Origin: Bugula neritina | Lineage: Eukaryota > Bryozoa > Gymnolaemata > Cheilostomatida > Bugulidae | Length of the DNA stretch: 64,000 nt | Assembly (NCBI GenBank): GCA_964035545.1 | Contig: OZ037766.1 | Location: 16,252,222 to 16,316,221, forward strand | Reading direction: 5' to 3' | Shown: in pieces, positions 1 to 10,700 of the stretch | How the letters are laid out: each line of letters opens with the position of its first letter | Numbering within the stretch: the first letter of the stretch is position 1 | The notes under the pieces: model-generated | Seen by the model: the letters and a program-made list of their open reading frames with translations, nothing else | The model's database searches: none | What the model was told of the DNA's origin: nothing | Program-made: the position numbers and the translations under genes

Positions 1-410
1 GAAAATCTGTATAGCCTAAAAGTGGGCTGTTATGTGAGGATTTCAGACAGATTTCATGTAGATAACATGCTAAGAGGGCAGTGCAGAAAGCTTGTGCGAG
101 TATGACCTAATTGGCTGTTTGCCATTAGCGAGCTCGCTTTTTGTGTTTTAATATGCAGTTAAATTTTCAGCGAACTGAATTGAAACATTTTCCTATAGCT
201 TGCCTTTTCCGCTTTTATAATATCTAAAGTCACTTTACCAATGACGTAGATTTAAAAAGAATGCTTGTACACGAGCAGTAAAATTCAATGCAAATATCAT
301 TGGCTAATAAATTTCCGCAGCCAACTCACTGTGTGTGGCAGGTCGTTCCCGCAACGGATTTTCACACATTTGGACCCGCATGCAGAAAATCTGTGCCGTG
401 TGGCCCTACG
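1..410. mobile_element. Probable diverged fragment of an inverted-repeat DNA transposon
   Basis: The stretch ending at about 410 reads GCATGCAGAAAATCTGTGCC followed by GTGTGGCCCTA. It closely resembles the terminal repeat of the complete element at 46107-46455 (GCATGCGAAAATACGCACC then GTGTGGCCCTA). An interior match, CCTAATTGGCTG followed by AGCGAGC, occurs near 109-145 and also in the reverse complement of that element. The left terminus would lie before base 1, so only part of the copy is visible. The short reading frames at 265-521 fall inside this fragment and look like chance. Confidence 0.4.
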
Positions 411-857
411 CCTAAACTTTATATTCATATTGATAATTGTATTCAATTCAATATTAACTATCATCATTTTGCTCATAATGCTAACGAATATGAATATTAC
501 TACCAGATTATGATCAACTAGTTCTCATTAACATTATGAGTATCATTATTATAATTATCACTCTGATTATTAGTATTATTATTACCATTAGTGTTATAAT
601 TAGTAATCACTATTACTAGTAGTAATACCGTGTTAGTATTAGACTTAGTACTACTTTTAGTATCACCACGGGCCTGATCATCATTATGTGCAACTCTATT
701 ACCACTAGTATCACCATGACCATGTGACACTGGGATTGAATGCCTATGGTGATTATGATACTAATTAGCATATTCATTGATTCAATATGATTAAATGAAA
801 TTGATTAACATAATCATGTTGATGTTCGCTATGGTTATGATTATGAGTTTATCATCA
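411..857. other. AT-rich non-coding DNA with degenerate TTA/GTA repeats
   Basis: The sequence is dominated by irregular runs of ATTATTAGTATTATTATT type. No gene, splice-bounded exon or RNA gene was recognised. Similar degenerate triplet texture recurs at 1450-1560, 3000-3120, 3480-3550 and 60590-60790. Confidence 0.6.
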
Positions 858-865
858 TTATGAAG

Positions 866-1345
866 CAGGGTTGGGGTCAATTACATGTGAATTTTTTTTA
901 ATTACAATTACATAAAAATTTGTCAATTACAATTAAAAAGTAATGTAATTAATTAAAACTACTTTTGTTCTCACAAAGGATACATAGAAGTTATACAATC
1001 TCACTTCTAGGGTCCAACTATTAGAGGCAATTTTGACAGTGGTGAACCTCCTTTATTCTCAACAGTGATACTATACTACGTTGAATTAATCTGAACTTGT
1101 TATTTAACAGTAGGCATGGTGATGGTTGGAAAAGCATGAAATTTTTAAGATTTAAAAGTTTGAAGTAATTGACATGTAACTTTAAAGTAATTGTAAAAAT
1201 CAATTACATTAGCTATGTAATTAATTACAATTACTATTAGTGAATTACATTTATTTATATCAATTACAAATTACATTTAATTACTTGAAGAAATGTAATT
1301 AATTACAACCAATTACAATTACAAATTAAAATTACCCCAACCCTG
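866..1345. mobile_element. Non-autonomous hAT-type element (MITE) with 8-bp target duplication
   Basis: The ends are perfect 12-bp inverted repeats: CAGGGTTGGGGT at 866-877 and its complement at 1334-1345. Both ends are directly flanked by the same 8 bases, TTATGAAG (858-865 and 1346-1353). Terminal CAGGG and an 8-bp duplication are characteristic of the hAT superfamily. The 480-bp interior is AT-rich, full of AATTACAATTAC-type motifs, and contains no transposase, so it would need a transposase supplied in trans. The intact ends and exact duplication suggest a fairly recent insertion. Confidence 0.85.
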
Positions 1346-1353
1346 TTATGAAG

Positions 1354-4300
1354 TGATCATAAGCACTAGGCCTAGCAGTTGCTGTTACTTCTTACTACTT
1401 TCTAATAACTTCTAATTCTACTTCTAAGTATATTATCATATATCATTTTATTATTTGAATACAACTACTAGTACCGTAGTAGAACTATTAGTATTACTAG
1501 TACTGGTAGTAGTACTACTGCTAGTAGTACTAGCCAGTACTACTGCTAGTAGTACTAGCCCTCAAAAACTAAATGATAATAATTTTGGCTATGAGCAGTA
1601 TGAGTATTATATGACTATGAGCATCACTAGACACTATCAGTGTGAGTATGACTCTATAAGTGTGAGTATCTGAATTAATATGATTATCAATTTTAAAAAT
1701 CAATGACTTAAACTTAAATTTTAAGGGCCTTCAGCGAAATAAAAAAATATGTGTTTTAATTTGAGTAGAAGAGGAGGATAAACGGTCACTTAGTTGCAAA
1801 GGGTTAAAAACACTGAATTAAGTGCTATTACAAATATTAGACTTTAAGTTTAAAGGTATAATATCAATATTAATTTAAATTATATCTCTCCGTTTGGTTG
1901 AAGTCAATTTCAATTTGGCGTTCAGCTGAGCGCTCGCTAGAAGCTACGCAGATTGGGGGAGTCTTTATGCATGGAGCAGTAGGTACATGGAACGCAACCC
2001 CAACCTTAGTAAACATCAATTTTGTGCTGCTTCGAGCGTTGTTCATTCAAGTGCAGTAATGGGAAATGTCAGTAGCCTAAATTATTTACGAAAGTTTACT
2101 GGTTATTGACCAAGTTGCTGGCGCGAATAACTTGTCATATAAGCCGCTCCAAGTCGGGGGTAAATGAGTGCGGTAGTTTAAGTTCTTAAATTTAAGATTG
2201 AAGGTTTTACTAAACCCTCAACTCGGACGCAAGACCGTTAAACTACTGCACGCGACACCATCAACTCGGAGCTGCCTATAGAGTTATTTGTCGCGAATCC
2301 TTTGATATAATGGCTGTTGTGCTTTTACGTATTACGGGAGTTATTGTCCCATAACAAGACACCCAAACAACTCCAATAGTTGTGAATAGTAGTGATTAGT
2401 GAAGCATAACAATTCGGACGGCGCCAATAAAACTGTCGAAATTGAATTGATCTACAATGAGCCTATCAGAGAAAAATAGTAGTTTGGCCATATTATTTAA
2501 TTAATTCACAACCAGCTTTCCAAACAGAAGCAAAATCACAAGATAGTTATTTCAAATGATAGATAATGTGGTAATATCTATACAGTAATTTATTCGATTA
2601 TTGTTCTAACAGAGAAAATGCTATGTTTAAAAAGCGGCTTCGTACGCAAACTTAGCCATCGTCCTTCGAGAGAAATGCTATGGCTTCAGAATATGGCGTG
2701 ATCTCGCTAGCCAATCAGCTCGTTCAATCAATGAAACGCCGGTGCGGAATTTTACTACACACGTTGTACTATAGTAAATTACAGGACCTTAGTAGTGAAT
2801 GGCGAGCTCGCGGGAGATAAGGATTGAGGAAATTTTAAACATTCTGTCTAGTGATTTGCTGTTAGCAACAATATTGATAGGACAAACTTCTTACCACGCG
2901 TTTATCTCGATTTTCACTCTGTTAGGTAACGTTCGAAGATTATAACTATAAGTGTTAGTACAATTGCAGCTTAGATTCAGTATTATATTTATTCTTACAG
3001 TAAATGTAATACTAATACATTTACTAATCGTAATACAGTAATACTTATACTAATAGTAGATTTACTGATAGTGATAGTAATATTGGTATCCTTATAACTG
3101 TAACAGTAATAGTTTGCTTATATAAGCTGTCATCTGCCTCTGGACCTCATCCAGACTCTGGCGTTCTACTTCTAGAAAACAAATTGGCAAGGGGACCACG
3201 TTCATTGGAACTTGAAAGTATTATTCTCAGTCTGTACCAGTTAGTGTAGCTGTGTAACTCACTCTACAGTAAAGGTATAGTCTAACTCTATAAATTAATT
3301 ATAAGTATTACTATTAGTTGAGTAATATTGAATTAATAATTTAACAATTATGTTTATAATGTTGATATATTAATAATATTATTATTAACAATAACTAGGT
3401 AAGACTATGAAATTGAGTGATTGAAAGTGGTTGACTTTGCGATTGTATTTGTGATGCTAATTGTTGCTGTGCCTGTTTACTATTACTATTAGTATTAGTA
3501 TTACTGTTACGTGTTACTGGTACTGTTACTGTTAGTGCTACATTTACTGTTAAGTTTTGAAACACTTGCACTTGCTGTCATCATAATCATGTTCACTTGT
3601 TGCTTCTAGTAGTAGTTGCTTCATGCCTAGTCCTACATTAACATTAATATTGATGCTAATAGTACTTTAGTAGTTTGCTTTATATTTATACATGTTTTTA
3701 TACTTTGAGTTTGTAATTACTTCTACAATGTTGTTGTGCCAAGTCCAATATGAATATTCATATTGCTTAAAGTTGAAGTTAATCTAGTCGCTGGTAGTGG
3801 TTTAAGTAATATTAAGAATTGTAATAAATGTAAGTAAAACTAAATCAAAATGTATTAACAATTTAATAGTAATACTGACCCTATGAGTATGACTAAATGC
3901 AACAATTTATTAATATTAATACCTTATACAATACACTTACAGTGAATACTACTAATACTTGTACTTGTAGATGTATCCACAGTGAAAATGATAGTAAATG
4001 TTAGAATAAAGTGGTTATCAGTACATAATATATAGTATATCATTCACTATGTCATACAATTAATAATTACAATATCCATTGGCATGCTCATATTATTAAT
4101 CATTTAATGTACTATAATAATTATTAGTATTACTAAGCCCAAAGTGCTTCAAATTCGTGATTACTGGGTTGGGCAGCATCAGTGATACCTTTGTTTAAAT
4201 CATTTCTCAATAATGTGATCAAACGAAATTTTCAACCTCATCAATAAATAGATTTTTCTTGTTTTAATGCGGTGCATTGTAAACTGGTTACATACATGAT

Positions 4301-4732
4301 ACATCTATATATTTCTATACGTGTCTTACTTGACTAAAACTATTCTTCACATTCTAAATGAATGTTTTTAGCTGTGAGTATATAATCTTTTTTTGGAATT
4401 TTTACTGATGTGGCTATTGAGCTCAATCAACAAAATTAAATTGACACACTAGTGGAGAATGAATACTTGAAAATAAACTATGAAATTGGTTGAGATTTTC
4501 ATATTTTTTAACAGAGCTATGTATACTATAACCCCAGAATTGGAACAAATATCTTAAAACCATAAGTATAATGTCACACTATTTTAGTTCAGTGTGCCAT
4601 TCACTGCTAAAATTATCAACATGGATATTTTTGGAACAAGAAATACTAAATACCTCAAATCATCTACCCACAGATTTAGTAAGAGCTGTGTTTTATATTT
4701 TAGCCTAGTAACGTGACCACTTTTCACCCAAG
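1354..4732. other. Region upstream of the LDL-receptor gene, no gene recognised
   Basis: The first part is AT-rich, with a small repeated GCTAGTAGTACTAGCC motif near 1518-1561. About 1900-2900 is less AT-biased and could hold promoter or 5'UTR sequence, but no exon can be defined. An imperfect inverted repeat lies at 2143-2274. From 2930 to 4600 the DNA is again low-complexity AT-rich. No TATA box or start site could be assigned to the downstream gene. Confidence 0.5.
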
Positions 4733-7700
4733 ATGCAGAGCTCCTTGTTCTTGCTTTTCACACTAGGCGCAGCTGCTCTGGTTGTTTCTGCCAGCCCTAC
4801 AGTTGAACCACCAGGTTGGTTATTCAGCAAGCGATTCTTTAAAATGACACTATTTGGTTATCTCAGTGATTATAGGTAGCCTATTTCCTAACTTAGTTAT
4901 GTGCTGGTTTAATTTTTCTTCTGTCAAAATTTGCAGCGTGGTGCCCCTCACCATCTTATTTTTGCCACCGAAGTGACGAATGTAAACCAGCATATGTTAG
5001 ATGTGACGGAACTGTGCAATGCAGCGAGGGAGAAGATGAAGAAAATTGCTCAGGTAAAAATACACACCCTATTGAGAAATTCGAGAGCACGAATGCCAAG
5101 ATACAACAGCTAGCCACTAAACTATGTTATACTAGTTTCATTACAATAAGGTATAGCCTAACACGGTTTTTCTCATTGGCTAATGCAAACATCAGACCAT
5201 TCATTAGACCACTTATAATCGACTACGAAGCGATCACTATGAAGGGCTTATATGGCTAGACAACTCATGCTATGCTATGCTATGCTATGCTATGCTATGC
5301 TATGCTATGCTATGCTATGCTATGCAATCATTGCTAACATTTTGTGAATGAACATTCATAATGGCTGATGATTGTGTACTGTAGTTTGATTGAATTTGTG
5401 ACTTTGAGGATTCCCTTTACCTATATCATTATCCATAGGTCACTCTAGTCTGTTGGGAAATTTCTGGGGAATTCTAGTGGTGATTTGTAAACACAAAATT
5501 ACTGAAATCAAAGTTCACAGCTGATAATTCATTCAATAAGTTATGCAATGAATGGATAAATTTAAGGAACCTCTATATCATTGGCGCAGTAATCTTCAAG
5601 AATGTAATCAATGGTGTTATCTAGGTCTCCACATTTTGGCACGTGCCAAAAACACAGCACATGTAATGTAACACGTTGCGTCTATTCAAACTATTGCAAA
5701 TGTTTTGTTTTACAAAGAGACCACATGCAGTATATTGAAAAAATTTTGCTGTAAGCACTGAAAAGTAGAGTACGTGACCGTATCTGGTGTGTTAGTTTGT
5801 GTAACAATACCTTAATATTCTCAGTTTGATAACGTTATTATTGAGGTCGTCTAGAGGCAGGGCACCAAGCAACCAATCAGATGCTTTGTTTTGCTCACAC
5901 CACCTAAATCAATAATTTCCGTTGTGCTGCACGTTACTTGTATATTGGCACATGGCCAACTAATTATTGCACTGCTTTTATGTTGTGCAGTGTTCTGAAT
6001 GGCTTAAGGTTACGTGATTTCATTATGTAATGTCTGTATTAGTAGTGTTTGGCTTACTGCCAAGATAATTTTTAGGCTAATGCTTTTCCACAAGCAGCCT
6101 TTGCCTTTTTATTTTATAAATTTGCCAGAGGTGCATTTTTATAAGAATGCCTGCCATTTTAGGCATTTGGTTTCTCTTAGGTTGCCATCATGCTCTCTCT
6201 ACTGGCTTCATAGCATACTAAGAATAAATTATCTCCCTACATAGATTTTTCAAAACCCAATCTGCTGAATACATACACATATACATATATATAATGATGA
6301 GCTGATGTTTAGTTTTAGAGTGTACAGCTGAGAATGCTGCCTCCACAAATCAATTTTTTTGCAACACTACTGGCATATGCATTTCACTAACATGGAAATG
6401 TGACGGAACAGAAGACTGTGGAGGTGAAAACCCTGAAGATGAAGCTGATTGTACAGGTATTTAGATTGCCTTTTTTCAGTACTAATTTTAACTATACATA
6501 CATTTTCAACCTTTCCGCTTTTCACTTTAATTACCAACACCTTGTTTTAATCAGGTGCAAGTACTGATCTGAACTTTTTTGGATGTTTTGAGCAATTTAA
6601 AAACACCAATATTTAGCATTGAATAAAATTTCAAAAATTAATTATGAATTGAACTAGGCAGATAATTGGGTTATATATATTCTGCCGTCTACTCATTACT
6701 AAATAACTAATTTCAACAAAACTAGCTGCTCTCAATTGCTCCATTGAATTGTGTCTGATTTTGCTTATCCAATTAAACAAAAATTTCACCATCTCAACTT
6801 GACCAAAATGAGAGACAAACTTTGCTGCATTTTTTGTGGCCGCTAGTCTGCCTTGCATTAAACTTGAATTTCTTATATCTGTAGAAAACGTGCAGTGTTC
6901 AAATAATCAGTTTGATTGTGGAGACGGCCAGTGCATCGACTCGTCTTGGTATTGTGATGTGCAGGTGGACTGTAACAATGGCGCTGATGAAAGTTCATGT
7001 AAGTAGACTGTCTCTGGAAACTTAAAACTGATGGAGGTTGAATTTGATTGGCTATCGTTACAGTTAAATTTGTGACATTTAACATGTTTGATACGAATCT
7101 GTAGGTACTGCAACCTGTGCACCCAACCAGTTTGTCTGCAATGCGTCCACTCCAGTCGGCCATGTTCCTGAGTGTATCTCTGAGCAGTGGAGGTGTGATG
7201 GTGAGGAGGACTGTCCTAACGGGGAGGATGAGTGGGGCTGTGGGCCCAGAACTTGTCCAGAGGGTCGGTTCAACTGCTCAGCCGAGAACAAATGTATGCC
7301 AAACACTTGGAGGTGTGATGGGGACAGCGACTGTGCTTCAGGAGAAGACGAGAAAGACTGCCACATGGCCCAACCTGTGCCAAGCAGACAGTGCTCGGCC
7401 TTGGAGTTTCAGGTCAGTGCTGTAGCCGATGTAGTTTCAGCATCTTAGTGCGGAGAAGGTTATCGAAAGAAACCCCACTGATCAGAATGTCTCGTAGTTG
7501 CGTGATGTCAAAGAATGCACCAGTAGATTTATGCCATTTTCTAATCTGTGACTCATATTACTTGTAGTGCGAGATACCACTTCCGTCAGCCTGTATTGTT
7601 GGAGCGTGGAAATGTGACGGGGAAGATGATTGTGTGGATGGGTCAGATGAGAAAGATTGTCCTGCTAGAGCTACTTGCACTGACTCGGAGTTTGCATGTG

Positions 7701-10700
7701 GTGACGGGTCCTGTATACCTCTCTTTCTCACCTGCTCTGGTAAAAGTGAGTGTCATGACGGCTCTGATGAAAGACTGCCCAGCTGCGCCGCCAATACCAC
7801 CCACACATGTGACCTTACCAAGGGCGAGTTCTCATGCGGTCCCGGCACTCATACCTGTGTCGATATTTCCAAGGTGTGCGACCAACACCCGGATTGCCCC
7901 AAAGTTGGCAATATTAATAGAGATGAAGACATCAGTATCTGTGGAGGTTTGTGCTCGCGTCTCTAGAAGTTAAATATATATACTCTGTTGTACTCTGGTA
8001 GAGGGCCTTATTCTATATGTTGTATTCTTGTTGTATACAGATGCTGTCATCTCAGACATTTGTGCTGAAAACTTGCCCTGTGGCAATGATCCCCTTATTA
8101 CTTGTAATAACATCAAACACCAAAGTGCAGAGGAGCAGTTCAACAGAACTATAGGATACGTTTGTCAGTGCCCACCTGGATATAATAAAGTTGATAACAA
8201 ATGCTTTGGTAAGTTCGGCAAATGGGTGTGTGTTGTACTCTTGTGAATATTGAAGTGATGACAACTGTTGGGTTTGACAGCAGTCTTAGTTTCCTGCCAG
8301 CACTTTAATTTGTCTCGGCTGCACCTCCATTTCGTTGTTTTCTCAGATAAGAATGAGTGCACGGATACTGAGAATCCAGTGTGCGACCACCTCTGTATTA
8401 ATCACCAGGGAACTTACAAATGTGACTGTAACGTAGGGTACAGTCTGGAAGTGGATGGCAGATCTTGTAAAGTCAATGGAGGTGTGATATTCAGTTGTAT
8501 TACTACTTGTGTTGTTATACCACATTTGTCTCAAATAATAAGATTTTGCTTTTATGGATCAATATATCGTAGTTTATATATTGTGCTAGACTAATATGCA
8601 TTTTAAATGCGAATTGCATACTGAATGGTAAGAAGTCATGTGTGAGTGTGTTTGCTGTAGATATTCACCCTAGACTGCTGTTCAGTAACCGCCATGAGAT
8701 CCGAGCTATCCACATTCACGGCCAGCAGAAGTACATGCCTCTGTTGGACAGTGCTGCAGCCGTTGCTCTAGACTTTGACTATGCTACCAACAAAGTTTTC
8801 TACTCGGATATGAAAGAGAAGAAACTGTACAAGTTCACTTTGCCCGGTCCTGATGAGGATGTTGACGAGCTGCAAGAGGTATGTCTGCTGAGAACTTAGG
8901 CTATTGCAGGCGTTTGTAGTGCCTCAGGGTTGTTGATAGAGTTGACTGTTTTTTCAAGTTGCTTCCACTAAGTTTTATAAATGATATGCTTACAGCAAGA
9001 TCTGAAGATAGATGGAGTTCAGACACCAGATGGTTTAGCCTATGACTGGGTCTACAAGCACCTGTACTGGACCGACACATCTACTAACACTATCAACATG
9101 GCCTGTGTCGATGATGAGCAGGAAACACCCAGGAAATCTGTAGTACTTTATCAAAATGCTAACCCCAACTGTACGTTGAGCACTGAGAAGTCCACTGGCA
9201 AAGAAGTGTGCATTGATGAGCCCCGTGCATTGGCTGTACACCCGAGAAAGGTAAGCATAGCTAAATAACCCCCCCCCCCCCCCCAGCCAGCACTGTATGA
9301 TGTCACCTTCACAGGTCTATATTTTGAGGCACGGAGTACCATAGTCACACCACACCTTATTTTCATTGCATGATTGTTTGAGTAAATAGTTTTGCAATTT
9401 CCATGTTGTTGTGAGTGCTGCTTAATAAGTGCGTAGGCAAATATTGTACAAGAATATAAACCTCTTATCTCCATTTCTCTGACATCTAATAGTGAATGAT
9501 GCAATGCATATACTAAGACCTGGTTGTAGATTGGGTAATGGAACAGGCTACACTTCCTGGTAGTGTTCTGTTGTAATTTTGGATTTGGTATTTAAAAAGC
9601 TTCTCAAGAGCTAATATAGTTGCCTACAATATTGTAATGGATGTTTCAGGGCTGGGCATTTTGGTCTGACTGGGGTGCCAACCCACACATTGTACTGGCA
9701 GCACTGGATGGTAGTAAGATGGAGATGATAGCGTACAACACTGGAGTCAATAACAGGCAGTATCTCCACTGGCCTAATGGTCTGACTATTGACCTCTCCA
9801 CTGAATATGAGAAACTCTACTGGATTGATGCTAAGCTGCACAGTCTCTTCTCTTGCACGATCAACAGATGTATCAATGACATCAGTGTTCTGGTCTACAA
9901 TGATCAAAAGATAAAGCATCCTTTCTCCATTACTGTATTTGAGGTGTGTATGTCTACTGCATTGTTTGTTCACTGGTGCTATACAGTTACTCACCTATAA
10001 AGGTGAAGCATTGTGTTGTTTGTGTTATCAACTTATTATGATTGAGAACAGGCTGCATTTAATTTTATTCACTATTAGAATATTAACATGATGACCAAAA
10101 TTGCGTGATGTGTCACTAGCAGTCCATTTTCCCACGGAAAGTTGGCTGGGCACCTTATCAGTTGTATATGGGAATAAGCACTTGGTGAGGTTATACAGGT
10201 TCAAGCTTACACTTTCCTTGCTGACTTTCTCATAGTGCCATTGTGATTGGTTAGATAATACTATATAAATAAATAGAGTCTCTAGTATGGTGTGATGTTG
10301 TTATGGTGGTCTGATATCAGCTGCAACTATCCTATATTTAAATTAGCCAATCACAGATCTTGTTTGAGCTTGGCGTTGACAGGAAGTGGGAAGTAGTTGA
10401 GAAATTGGTAACCAGTAGTTTCCAGTAATTGAGCCACTCCAAGTATTCCGAATATGCGAGTAGAGTTGCATGCTGTGGAGGTGCAGCCAATAAGGTTTCA
10501 TTCTGAAAAACATGATCCTGTAAAAGCATTCACTCGGAATGCTGTCTTGCACACTGTTCTTATGCAACTCATTATAATATTTTGTTAACAAATGTGCACA
10601 TCCCAAAACAAACTCTATACCTGCCCAACACTACATCTTAAGTCTACAGAGATTCCAACTGTATCAACATTGAAAATACATAAAAATATGTCACAATAGG

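Noticed and set aside
265-521. Two overlapping 77-82 codon frames near the window start
   Set aside because: They overlap in different phases, lack domain features, and lie in what looks like a transposon fragment.
6873-7366. Minus-strand frames of 71-96 codons and a plus-strand 102-codon frame in another phase
   Set aside because: Shadows of the cysteine-rich LDLa exons 4 and 5; the splice-consistent plus-strand frame explains the sequence.
9611-9994. 127-codon minus-strand frame
   Set aside because: Antisense of the beta-propeller exon 9650-9943, which has clear YWTD motifs on the plus strand.
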